DNA of 51,602 nucleotides from Anaerophilus nitritigenes (GTDB taxonomy: Bacteria; Bacillota; Clostridia; Peptostreptococcales; Thermotaleaceae): NCBI RefSeq assembly GCF_004138215.1, contig NZ_RYYS01000078.1, positions 1 through 51,602 of the forward strand, written 5' to 3'. Below are positions 40,459-48,432 of the stretch, piece after piece (the stretch's first letter is position 1; every line of letters begins with the position of its first letter). The position numbers and the translations under genes are program-made. The notes under the pieces are model-generated. The model was not told the origin of the DNA, searched no databases, and worked only from the letters and a program-made list of their open reading frames with translations.

Positions 40459-41306
40459 AAACTTTAAAAAATAAAATAGAAAATATTATCAACTCTATAG
40501 ATGGCCATAAAGGAATATATATTAAGGATTGTTCCACTAATAAAGTAATCTGTATAAACGAAAATAGAATATTCCATGCAGCCAGTACCATAAAACTTCC
40601 CATTTTATATGATGCTTTACTTCAAGTACAAAATAAAAATCTAACATTAGATGATACCTATCATCTCAAAGCATCAGACAAAGTTGATGGTTCTGGTATA
40701 TTAAAACTTATGCATATTGGACTTGAGGTTACATTAAAAGATTTAATAACTCTTATGATTGATGTAAGTGATAATGTAGCCACAAATATTCTTCATGATC
40801 TTTTAGGTAAAGACCATATTAATAAATCCATTCAAAATCTTAATCTTAAAAATACTTTTTTTGCACGAAAGCTTATGATATGTGATTCTAATAGTCATAG
40901 CTATACGACTGCTAAAGATTTAGGATTATTATTAGAAGAATTTTTAGTATGCAAAAATCTAAATAAAGATATGGCAAATATAGGACTTGATATACTTTTC
41001 AATCAACAATATAACGATAGAATATCTCATGATTTGATTTTATGTGGCAATTGTCATAAATACTTAGGTCATAAGACTACTTGCTTAAAATGTAATGAAC
41101 ATACGTCAAATTTTGATCCTTTTTTTGTTCCTTTTGCTCACAAAACTGGAGAAATTAATGGAGTCATTCACGATGGAGGTATATTAAATATAAAAAATAA
41201 AAAAATCATCATCGTATGTCTTACAGATAAACTTACTGATCACGAACTTGGTATTTTAATGCAGCAAAAAATAGGAAAAGTAATTTTTGATTACTTTAAT
41301 AAATAA
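40455..41306 (+). CDS. Beta-lactamase-fold serine hydrolase with an inserted CxxC/CxxC knuckle
   Basis: Class A beta-lactamase-like protein of 283 residues. SxxK is STIK (S44-K47), SDN is at 105-107 and KTG at 230-232. No export signal is evident (cytosolic by appearance), and the usual omega-loop glutamate region is not seen, so drug resistance is unlikely. It has an insertion at 197-213 with two CxxC pairs nine residues apart (CGNC...CLKC), as in a zinc ribbon, placed just before KTG. It overlaps ldcA by ATGA, so a peptidoglycan-peptide role is probable. Confidence 0.85.
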   Translation: MKTLKNKIENIINSIDGHKGIYIKDCSTNKVICINENRIFHAASTIKLPILYDALLQVQNKNLTLDDTYHLKASDKVDGSGILKLMHIGLEVTLKDLITLMIDVSDNVATNILHDLLGKDHINKSIQNLNLKNTFFARKLMICDSNSHSYTTAKDLGLLLEEFLVCKNLNKDMANIGLDILFNQQYNDRISHDLILCGNCHKYLGHKTTCLKCNEHTSNFDPFFVPFAHKTGEINGVIHDGGILNIKNKKIIIVCLTDKLTDHELGILMQQKIGKVIFDYFNK

Positions 41307-41337
41307 AGCAAAGTATTTATAATACTTTGCTTTATTT
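41301..41337. terminator. Terminator between the convergent cell-wall operons
   Basis: Seventeen-base-pair perfect stem (half AAATAAAGCAAAGTATT) with a three-base loop; T-rich on both sides. Confidence 0.9.
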
Positions 41338-41340
41338 AAG

Positions 41341-42138
41341 TTATAATATAAACATTCTAGCTGTCATCATCTCTTGTATATCTTTTGCTTTGTACTTTAC
41401 TGTACAATCATCTATACGAATTACCCCTGGATAATAAGATGCTTTGTTGGCATCTTGATGTTTTTGAAATCTTATTTCTAGTTCAAATTCTTTTGGAGAT
41501 TGTATTTTGCATTGTTGAATTTTTTTAATCCCTTCTTTTACACCCTCCTTTATACATTCACATGCATATTCTGGATGTATATTAAAAGTAGCATTTCCCT
41601 CACCTTTTTTTACTGCTACTGTCTCTATATTTGACACCAAATCCTTTGAATTTCTACAAAGCATTTCATCTCCACTTAAAAATACTACCGGAACACCATA
41701 ATAGGCTGCTATATATGTATTCATAGTAAATTCTGATGCAATTTCTCCATTAATTTTTACATATACTGGTTTTTGTGCATCCATAGTATGAGATAATGGA
41801 TTTCCATTACATGATGATGGTGAATGATATCCTATAAAGATACAAGCATCATATCTTGAATCAACTCCTGCCATCATAGATTCTGGAGATCCTGTCCATC
41901 CTCTTATTACATTTGCTTGTCTTGGCAATTTTGCAATATCTATATTTCTTCCTGAATCATGAGCATCTTTTACTGCAATCTCTTTTGCTCCCATTTGTAT
42001 TGCTCCCTCACATGCTGCTATGGTTTCTTTTGTCATCTGATCAGCTGCCCATCTATGTTCACTATTTCCTAATATAGTTTCATTCCAATGCGTTACACCT
42101 GTAATACCTTCTATATCTACACTTATGTATATTTTCAT
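41341..42138 (-). CDS. dppA: D-aminopeptidase DppA (peptidase M55)
   Basis: Zinc D-stereospecific aminopeptidase of 265 residues. N-terminal SVDIEGITGV holds metal ligands D8 and E10; further histidines are in KDAHDSGRNID and GYHSPSSCNGNP. Bacillus DppA releases D-Ala from D-Ala peptides. It is in an operon with an M20 peptidase and alanine racemase, so the unit would turn cell-wall D-Ala peptides into L-Ala. It is convergent with ldcA. Confidence 0.93.
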   Translation of the reverse strand: MKIYISVDIEGITGVTHWNETILGNSEHRWAADQMTKETIAACEGAIQMGAKEIAVKDAHDSGRNIDIAKLPRQANVIRGWTGSPESMMAGVDSRYDACIFIGYHSPSSCNGNPLSHTMDAQKPVYVKINGEIASEFTMNTYIAAYYGVPVVFLSGDEMLCRNSKDLVSNIETVAVKKGEGNATFNIHPEYACECIKEGVKEGIKKIQQCKIQSPKEFELEIRFQKHQDANKASYYPGVIRIDDCTVKYKAKDIQEMMTARMFIL

Positions 42139-42154
42139 TTTTATAACCTCCCAT

Positions 42155-43330
42155 TTATTTTTTTAATAATTGAAGCAATACTTCTACTTGTAAAGCTACA
42201 CCTGTTTTTATACATTCCTCATCCACCATAAAATACTCACTATGGATAGGTGCATTCCATCCTTTAGCATGATTTCCACACCCTAAATTATAATATGCTC
42301 CCTTAGTTTTTTGACAAAAAAATGAAAAATCATCGGCTCCCATGCTTGGAAACTCCTTAAATAAAACTTTGTCTGTACCTAAAAGCCTCTCTGATGTTTC
42401 CTTTAAAACATCTACTACTTCATCATTATTGATAAGTGCTGGGTAACCTTCCTCAAATTTAATTTCTGCTTTTGCTCCATGTGCTTTTGCTGTATTTTCT
42501 ACTATATTTTTTATTTTTTCTTTTGCATATTTTCTCGTGTCTTGATCAAGGGTTCTTAAAGTTCCTGACATGACTACTTCCCCTGAAATTACATTGTTTT
42601 TTGTTCCTCCATGAATTTGTCCTAATGTTACTACTGCTGAGTTAAGTGGTGAAATATTTCTACTTATAAAGCTTTGAAGTGCTGTAATAATATATCCTGC
42701 TGTTACTATAGTATCTATAGATTGTTCTGGATAAGCCGCATGACTTGATTGACCTATAATTTTTATATAAAACTCATTGGTAGCCGCATTTAACTTTCCA
42801 TATTTCATCTCTACATAACCTGCATCTATAGATGGCATTACATGTAGAGATGTAACATAGTCTACATTGGGATTTTTAAGACACCCTTGTTGAATCATTC
42901 TGTTCGCTCCACCTATTGTTTCTTCTGCTGGTTGAAAAAATATTTTTACATTTCCTAATAATTCATTTTCCATTTCTTTAAATAATTTTGCTACTCCAAG
43001 ATGTATAGTAATATGAACATCATGTCCACAAGCATGCATGACTCCATTATAAACAGATTTAAACGCAAGATCATTTTGTTCTTTAATAGGTAGTGCATCT
43101 ATGTCTGCTCTAGCACCTACTGTCTTACCGCCTTCTTTCCCTCTAATAATTGCTACTACTCCTATTTGGGCAATTCCTTTTTCATATTCTATTCCCCATT
43201 CATCTAAATAAGCACAGATTTTATCACTTGTTTTGTATTCTTTTTCGCTAAGCTCTGGGTACATATGAAAATCTCTTCTTATTTTTACAAGACTTTCAAA
43301 TAATTCATCTACTCTTTTTTTTATATTCAT
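42155..43330 (-). CDS. M20D amidohydrolase/peptidase
   Basis: Zinc hydrolase of 391 residues of the same M20D group as the gene at 5108. RADIDALPIKEQ, MHACGHDVH and QPAEETIGGANRMI are the metal-site blocks; SHAAYPE is the dimer-domain histidine. Here the second block reads EETIGGA rather than EEGPGGA, so a different substrate is likely (N-acyl amino acid or a dipeptide). ATG 43330 has AGGAGATTGTT before it; the upstream start at 43348 overlaps alr. It lies between alr and dppA. Confidence 0.88.
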   Translation of the reverse strand: MNIKKRVDELFESLVKIRRDFHMYPELSEKEYKTSDKICAYLDEWGIEYEKGIAQIGVVAIIRGKEGGKTVGARADIDALPIKEQNDLAFKSVYNGVMHACGHDVHITIHLGVAKLFKEMENELLGNVKIFFQPAEETIGGANRMIQQGCLKNPNVDYVTSLHVMPSIDAGYVEMKYGKLNAATNEFYIKIIGQSSHAAYPEQSIDTIVTAGYIITALQSFISRNISPLNSAVVTLGQIHGGTKNNVISGEVVMSGTLRTLDQDTRKYAKEKIKNIVENTAKAHGAKAEIKFEEGYPALINNDEVVDVLKETSERLLGTDKVLFKEFPSMGADDFSFFCQKTKGAYYNLGCGNHAKGWNAPIHSEYFMVDEECIKTGVALQVEVLLQLLKK

Positions 43331-43340
43331 AACAATCTCC

Positions 43341-44489
43341 TCACCCAATATAATTGATTACATTTACAATTTTATTATTTTTTGTATAAATACGTGGTGG
43401 TCGTATAGAAATTCTACTTAGAATTTCATTTTTATTAGTTCCTGAAAGCTTAGATGCAGTATCAATATCTAATGTATTATTTGTACCATCTCCATATATG
43501 ATGACTTCATCTCCTTCACAAACATCTGGTATACCTGTTAGATCAATCATACATTGATCCATACAAATCACTCCAATAATTGGGGCTTTTTTCCCACAAA
43601 CCGTTACATAACCTTTACCCCTTAAATTTCTAGGATAACCATCTGCATACCCAAAAGGAACTGTTCCTATAATACTATCTTCTTTTGCTTTCCATAGGTA
43701 ATCATAGCTTACCCCCTCCCCCTTAGAAATTTTTTTAATATAAGATATTTTACTTTTAAATGTTAGTGCTTGTTTTAAATCTAAGCTTCCATAATGAAAT
43801 CCTTTTATACCGTATATAATTGCTCCTGGTCGAATCATATTGAGCCTATACTCTTTGTAATCTACTGCTGATATACTATCTTCAATATGTTTATATTTAA
43901 AATTAATTCCCATGTCTTGAAACTTCTCTATTGCATTTATAAATTTATTATATTGCTTATTATCTTCCTCTTTTCCTGCAAGAGCTAAATGAGAAAAAAT
44001 TCCTTCTACATAAATATTGTCTATCATACAAATTTTTCCTATTTCTTCAATACTATAATCACAATCTTTAAAACCTAATCGATTAAACCCTGTATCATAT
44101 TTTATATGTACTACAGGTTTTTTATTATATTTTATACCTAACTCATTTAAAATTTTAGCTTGTTTATATGAAAATATAGTTTGTGTAATATTATTTTTTA
44201 CTACATATTCTAAATGTGAATCTTTTGTAGCTCCCATAATAAATATCTTATAATCTTTAAAATTTTTTCTAAGCTCTAAAGCTTCATTTAAAGAAGCAAC
44301 TGCTAGATAGTTAGCTCCATTTTCAATCAATGCTTTAGCTATCCCCACAGCTCCATGTCCATATCCATTAGCTTTGACTACTGCTGCAATAGCTACCTTT
44401 TCTCCAACCATTTTTTTTATACTTTTCATATTAAAAATAATATGATCTAAATTCACCTCAACAAATGTATCTCTTAATATAGCTTCCAT
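43341..44489 (-). CDS. alr: Alanine racemase
   Basis: PLP enzyme of 382 residues that interconverts L- and D-alanine. The PLP lysine is K39 in VVKANGYGHG; the second catalytic residue, a tyrosine, is in KGEGVSYDYLWK near 270; GVICMDQCMIDLT is the standard GxxxMDQ block. AGGAGGT precedes the ATG. It is the first gene of the alr-M20-dppA operon, which suggests a catabolic rather than wall-building role, though it may be the only alr. Confidence 0.95.
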   Translation of the reverse strand: MEAILRDTFVEVNLDHIIFNMKSIKKMVGEKVAIAAVVKANGYGHGAVGIAKALIENGANYLAVASLNEALELRKNFKDYKIFIMGATKDSHLEYVVKNNITQTIFSYKQAKILNELGIKYNKKPVVHIKYDTGFNRLGFKDCDYSIEEIGKICMIDNIYVEGIFSHLALAGKEEDNKQYNKFINAIEKFQDMGINFKYKHIEDSISAVDYKEYRLNMIRPGAIIYGIKGFHYGSLDLKQALTFKSKISYIKKISKGEGVSYDYLWKAKEDSIIGTVPFGYADGYPRNLRGKGYVTVCGKKAPIIGVICMDQCMIDLTGIPDVCEGDEVIIYGDGTNNTLDIDTASKLSGTNKNEILSRISIRPPRIYTKNNKIVNVINYIG

Positions 44490-44560
44490 TTTTATACCTC
44501 CACATTTTCTTTCATGAACTCTTGTTGTAGGATATTATATATATTTTCAAATTATATTAG

Positions 44561-44580
44561 ATGCATAAAATATACCAATT
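44561..44580 (-). promoter_or_regulatory. Weak sigma-54-like element before alr
   Basis: Minus strand TTGGTATATTTTATGCATC: GG (44575-44576) and GC (44563-44564) ten bases apart with TGCAT at -12, but the -24 box lacks the usual CA. It is a candidate only. Confidence 0.35.
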
Positions 44581-44616
44581 TAAGTATACATCATTTTAAA
44601 ATATATACAAAAATTC

Positions 44617-44647
44617 AAATACCTAGGACATAATGTCCTAGGCATTT
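44617..44647 (-). terminator. Terminator of the 91-codon gene
   Basis: CCTAGGACAT / ATGTCCTAGG (one-base centre) extended by AAAT/ATTT, followed on the minus strand by GAATTTTTG. It lies between alr and the 91-codon gene. Confidence 0.72.
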
Positions 44648-44650
44648 AAA

Positions 44651-44917
44651 TTAATAAGTGGTATTTTGCATGCCGCTATTTTGAACTTTTTCTCTAGCTT
44701 GTTGAACTTCTAGCTGATCGATATTATTTGAATTACTTAGGCTTGTTGTATTACCATATGCCATTCCCATTGTGCTTGATGTCATATTCATTCCACTAGA
44801 CATCATATTTGACCCTTGACTATAGTTAGACATATTGTTCTTTACCTTTTGTATTTCACTCTGATCAATAGCATTTGAGTTCTTTAAGTTAGGAACGTTT
44901 CCCATAGAATTATACAT
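44651..44917 (-). CDS. Asn/Gln/Met-rich protein with an internal repeat (gamma-SASP-like)
   Basis: Small protein of 88 residues (91 if it starts at 44926) of very low complexity: rich in Asn, Ser, Met, Gln, Gly. It contains two copies of a segment: NSNAIDQSEIQKVKNNMS and NSNNIDQLEVQQAREKVQ, with a Met/Ser/Gly linker. The repeated I-D-Q-x-E-h-Q unit recalls gamma-type SASPs, storage proteins of spores, but no family match is claimed. ATG 44917 has GGAGG ten bases upstream; the ATG at 44926 is too close to it. Confidence 0.72.
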   Translation of the reverse strand: MYNSMGNVPNLKNSNAIDQSEIQKVKNNMSNYSQGSNMMSSGMNMTSSTMGMAYGNTTSLSNSNNIDQLEVQQAREKVQNSGMQNTTY

Positions 44918-45118
44918 AATCGGCATTCCTCCACTTTTTTATTTTATAAGCATTAAGCTTACATTAAATATTGTGTACATTATTTTAATAAATATAACTT
45001 GTAAAAACTTACAACCATCTTTCATAATATCTTCTCAAAACTTTACTTTTTATTTTGTATTTTTCTTTTTCTTCTTGGAATACTAATAGATGAAACTATA
45101 AAATAAGGAGTTGAATTT

Positions 45119-45316
45119 ATGGATACATTAGCTCTTTTGTTAGTAATAATTGGTGCCCTTAATTGGGGTTTAATCGGCTTGTTTCGATTTGATTTAGTTG
45201 CAGCTTTATTTGGAGGATCAGCATCTATTTTAAGTAGAATTGTATATTCTTTAGTTGGATTAGCTGGAATCTATGCAATTAGTTTCTTTTTCAAAGAAAG
45301 AGAAAGAACAAGGTAA
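45119..45316 (+). CDS. DUF378 family membrane protein
   Basis: A 65-residue membrane protein with two helices (about 3-22 and 38-57) of the DUF378 family; ALNWGLIGLFRFDLVAALFG is the family signature and VYSLVGLAGIYAI follows. It ends with a basic tail (FKERERTR). An AAGGAG site precedes the ATG. It has its own long terminator. Function unknown in all members. Confidence 0.9.
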   Translation: MDTLALLLVIIGALNWGLIGLFRFDLVAALFGGSASILSRIVYSLVGLAGIYAISFFFKERERTR

Positions 45317-45356
45317 TAAAAATAGAGAGTAAAAAATACTCTCTATTTTTATTACC
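45312..45356. terminator. Terminator between DUF378 and its convergent neighbour
   Basis: Twenty-base-pair perfect stem (half GGTAATAAAAATAGAGAGTA) with a five-A loop. It overlaps the DUF378 stop and works on both strands. Confidence 0.9.
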
Positions 45357-45357
45357 T

Positions 45358-45639
45358 TTATTTAGATAACATTTGAATAAACATATCTACTTTTCTTCTT
45401 TGATCTGAATCCAAAAGATTTGTCATTTCTTTAAGCATTTGAAGTTTATAAATCAATTCTTTCTTTTCTTTATTTGAAAACCCTTCAATTAATTTATTCA
45501 TCTCTTGTTCAATTTCAGATTGAGATTTGTTTCCATATTGATTAGCTAAACGAGAAAGTTGTTGTAATTGTTCTTCACTGGCATTCGTAGTTTTTGCAAA
45601 ATCCATTAATCTTTGATTCATTCCTCTCATTCTTCTCAT
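45358..45639 (-). CDS. Small helical protein, 93 residues
   Basis: Unrecognised helical, hydrophilic protein: LQQLSRLANQYGNKSQSEIE then NKLIEGFSNKEKKELIYKLQ, and a basic N-terminus (MRRMRGMNQR). No membrane segment or motif. An AAGGAGG site precedes the ATG by eight bases and the gene ends at a strong terminator. Located next to ypeB and sleB, a spore role is possible but not shown. Confidence 0.75.
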   Translation of the reverse strand: MRRMRGMNQRLMDFAKTTNASEEQLQQLSRLANQYGNKSQSEIEQEMNKLIEGFSNKEKKELIYKLQMLKEMTNLLDSDQRRKVDMFIQMLSK

Positions 45640-45719
45640 TTACTTGTCCTCCTTTTTCTACTTTGGGCAATATTATAGTATGTATATTTTATAAATTCGT
45701 TCCAAAAATTCGCAATAAG

Positions 45720-45746
45720 AAAAAAGCCTTCTTATTTAGAAGGCCT
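45720..45746 (-). terminator. Terminator of the sleB-ypeB operon
   Basis: Minus strand GCCTTCT / AGAAGGC with a short A/T loop, followed by six Ts, directly after the ypeB stop codon. Confidence 0.88.
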
Positions 45747-47099
45747 TTACATCATTAATACTCCATCTTTTTTGACAATCACTTGTAAAATTTTTTGTTC
45801 TTCTCCCGTGTCTGCATTAATATAAACTAAAAATGTATCTTGTTTATATTTCGCTTTGATTTCATAGCATAAAACCTCTTTCCCACCTTCCGTAGGGATA
45901 ATCACCAATCTTGGTGTAGATGCTTGTGCATAACTACTAATTTTCTCCATTGCTTCATTTATAGAAATCTTTGGTTTTGAAAATGTACGTTCATGATTAT
46001 TTAAAAGATATCCTTCTGTTTCTAATCCTAAAATTTCACCTTGATCTAGACCTACTTTTACTTTTATTAAATCAGTGTAAAATATAATATCATCTTTTTC
46101 ATATGCAAAGTTAATTGTCAATTGACCATCATATTTTTCAAAATAAGTAGGGCTCATATTGATATAACCTATTTTGTTGAGACAATCCTGTGCAATTTTT
46201 ATTGCTTGTTTTTCTGAAATTTTTATTGCTTTTACTTCTCTTGTATCTATCATCCATAAAATATTTCCTTCTATTTTAGTAATAGCCATAGTAATTGTAT
46301 ATTGTCCTTTTTGAGGTTTTAATTCTACTACATAAACTGGAATTTTGGTATCATTAGATTCACTAATGATCTTTGCATCATATTTTATAGACTCTTTACA
46401 AAAATCTTTTGCTATCTTTATCACTTCATCTTTTCCTATAGTTCTTCCTTTTTTATGTAATTTCTTATTTTTTATATGCTCAGAAAAAGGTCCATCATAA
46501 ATAAGTTCAGGATATTTTTGCATTCTCTCTTCAATATTTACAAGACTTGTATTAATTAAATTAGAATTGACTTTTTTTAGATCTTGATTTGCCTTTTTTC
46601 TTAATTCTCCTATTCTCATTCCATTTTTAAACATATTATCTTGCAATGAAATAAATTCTTGAGATAAATAATTTGAATAATTGTGCAACTCTTCTAAAGT
46701 CTCTTTTTCATCTATACTAAGAGGCTTTCCTTCTAAGTTTTTTCTTGCTAAAGAAATACTCAAATCTCCTACTTGACTTAAAAATTTTTGAGTTTTACTT
46801 ACGTTCTTATGATCTAATGGTAATTGTGTAAGTTTTTCTTGTGCATCATAACAAAGATAAGAAGTTTCAGAAAGCAAAAGTACATTTTGCTTTGGAGCTC
46901 CTGTAACCATAATCTTTGATAAATTTACTTGTATATTTTCTATATCTACTATCATATCTTGAAACATTCTTTGAAATTGATTTTCAAGAGTAATACTGTA
47001 TGATTTATTTTCCTTATATTGAGCATATCCCCAGGCTCCTACACTTACAAGAAATACTGTAAATATTGCCATCATAGTAATAAATCTCTTTTTCATCAT
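45747..47099 (-). CDS. ypeB: Germination protein YpeB
   Basis: Membrane-anchored protein of 450 residues needed to assemble SleB into spores. N-terminal membrane helix (about 6-25), a helical region (about 40-190), then PepSY-type repeats in the C-terminal half (IGKDEVIKIAKDF, ISEKQAIKIAQDCL, ISINEAMEKISSYA). It follows sleB by 12 bases, the conserved sleB-ypeB pair. AGGGGGG-type site precedes the ATG. Confidence 0.94.
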   Translation of the reverse strand: MMKKRFITMMAIFTVFLVSVGAWGYAQYKENKSYSITLENQFQRMFQDMIVDIENIQVNLSKIMVTGAPKQNVLLLSETSYLCYDAQEKLTQLPLDHKNVSKTQKFLSQVGDLSISLARKNLEGKPLSIDEKETLEELHNYSNYLSQEFISLQDNMFKNGMRIGELRKKANQDLKKVNSNLINTSLVNIEERMQKYPELIYDGPFSEHIKNKKLHKKGRTIGKDEVIKIAKDFCKESIKYDAKIISESNDTKIPVYVVELKPQKGQYTITMAITKIEGNILWMIDTREVKAIKISEKQAIKIAQDCLNKIGYINMSPTYFEKYDGQLTINFAYEKDDIIFYTDLIKVKVGLDQGEILGLETEGYLLNNHERTFSKPKISINEAMEKISSYAQASTPRLVIIPTEGGKEVLCYEIKAKYKQDTFLVYINADTGEEQKILQVIVKKDGVLMM

Positions 47100-47111
47100 A
47101 ACCCCCCATTT

Positions 47112-47999
47112 CTATTGATGTGCAAACCAATGTTTTCCTATTTTTAAAGTTACTTCTCTTGTCCATATCCATTTACTCGTTGCCTTCGCAGGATTCCAGT
47201 AATAAATGGCGCCTCCTGTAGGATCCCATCCATTAAGAGCATCTCTTGCAGCTTTATAAGATTGTTCATTTGGATTTAAATATATTTGACCATCATCTAC
47301 AGCTGTAAATGCTCTAGGTTGAAAAATAACACCTGCAATAGAATTAGGAAAAGATGGATTTTTTACACGATTTAATATTACAGAAGCTACAGCCACTTGT
47401 CCTACATAAGGTTCACCTCTTGCTTCTCCATGGATAGCCATTGCCAATAATTGTACATCATTATTTTTTGACACACCTCTGCTTGTGGCAGTATACGTGC
47501 TCGTTCCTTGTTTTTGTTGTATTCCAAGAGCACGTTTTGTATTTGCTCCTATTATTCCATCTACTTTTAATCCATTTTTCCTTTGAAATTTTGTAACTGC
47601 ACTATAGGTTCTAGATCCATAAATTCCATCTACAGCTCCTGTATAATACCCCCATTGCTTTAGTTTTTTTTGTGCTTCTTGTATTATACTACTATATTTT
47701 GTAGTAGATGATTTTTTATGGATTCCCAAAGCTTGTCTTGTTTTATTTCCTATTTTCCCATCTGGTGTAAGTCCATTTTTTCTTTGAAAGTTTATAACAG
47801 CTCCATACATTTGCTTTCCATAAATTCCATCTATATTTCCTTTATAATATCCCCAATTTTTCAACTTCGTTTGTATCAGTCTTACTTCACTTCCACGAGC
47901 TCCCCAAGAGATACTTGCTGCATAAGTTAGATCGATCAACAAAATACTTATAAAAACACTAACTACTAGCAAAAATAATATTCTTTTTTTTGTTTTCAT
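47112..47999 (-). CDS. sleB: Spore cortex-lytic enzyme SleB
   Basis: Secreted lytic transglycosylase of 295 residues that degrades the spore cortex at germination. A signal peptide (about 5-28, ending TYAAS) is followed by two peptidoglycan-binding repeats (about 32-95 and 103-165, GNIDGIYGKQMYGAVINFQR and GAVDGIYGSRTYSAVTKFQR) and the Hydrolase_2 catalytic domain with HGEARGEPYVGQVAVASVIL (catalytic Glu) and YYWNPAKATSKWI. Many SleBs have one binding repeat region; two are clear here. ATG 47999 is better spaced from AGGAGGG than 48005. Confidence 0.95.
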   Translation of the reverse strand: MKTKKRILFLLVVSVFISILLIDLTYAASISWGARGSEVRLIQTKLKNWGYYKGNIDGIYGKQMYGAVINFQRKNGLTPDGKIGNKTRQALGIHKKSSTTKYSSIIQEAQKKLKQWGYYTGAVDGIYGSRTYSAVTKFQRKNGLKVDGIIGANTKRALGIQQKQGTSTYTATSRGVSKNNDVQLLAMAIHGEARGEPYVGQVAVASVILNRVKNPSFPNSIAGVIFQPRAFTAVDDGQIYLNPNEQSYKAARDALNGWDPTGGAIYYWNPAKATSKWIWTREVTLKIGKHWFAHQ

Positions 48000-48076
48000 T
48001 TCCATTTCCCTCCTAATATGCTCTTCTTATTTTGAGTTAGAAATGGATAAATTATTCTTTTTATTTAAAATTGGTC

Positions 48077-48107
48077 AAAAAAATAATGGTCCAAAGACCA
48101 TTATTTT
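48077..48107 (-). terminator. Terminator of the 33-residue gene
   Basis: AAAATAATGGTC / GACCATTATTTT around CAAA, followed on the minus strand by a run of Ts. Confidence 0.88.
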
Positions 48108-48207
48108 ACTGAGTAATCATTTTACTTAAATTGGTAATTCCAATTGTAAAACTTGATAAGAGCACTATAAACATTGATGCTACTATAAAAGTTTTTACTT
48201 TATTCAT
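48106..48207 (-). CDS. Small membrane peptide, 33 residues
   Basis: Short gene with AAGGAG before ATG 48207 and a strong terminator immediately downstream. The product is one hydrophobic helix (FIVASMFIVLLSSFTIGI) with a short basic start (MNKVK) and a polar end. It is the coding content of the 427-base gap between sleB and the aminotransferase gene. A signal-peptide-like or toxin-like small protein cannot be excluded; function unknown. Confidence 0.65.
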   Translation of the reverse strand: MNKVKTFIVASMFIVLLSSFTIGITNLSKMITQ

Positions 48208-48402
48208 ATTATATTCTCCTTACATTTACAATTATTGTATAAAAGCTATTATAAGTATCGGCAATTTTAAAATTTTTTATACATCCTCCCTTTTCCAATA
48301 ATATATCTCTTATAGCCCATTATATATATACCACAAATACACGCATACAATCAATGACAATTGCATTACAAATTCTTTATTTTATCTACAATTTAAATGT
48401 AT

Positions 48403-48432
48403 AAAAAAATCATAGCATATAAACTATGACTT
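48403..48432 (-). terminator. Terminator of the aminotransferase/amino-acid transporter cluster
   Basis: Minus strand GTCATAG / CTATGAT with an eight-base loop, then seven Ts, directly after the aminotransferase stop. Confidence 0.85.

Noticed and set aside
40455-41306. Beta-lactam resistance gene
   Set aside because: No signal peptide or lipobox, no recognisable omega-loop glutamate, a cysteine-rich insertion, and coupling to an LD-carboxypeptidase point to a metabolic role.
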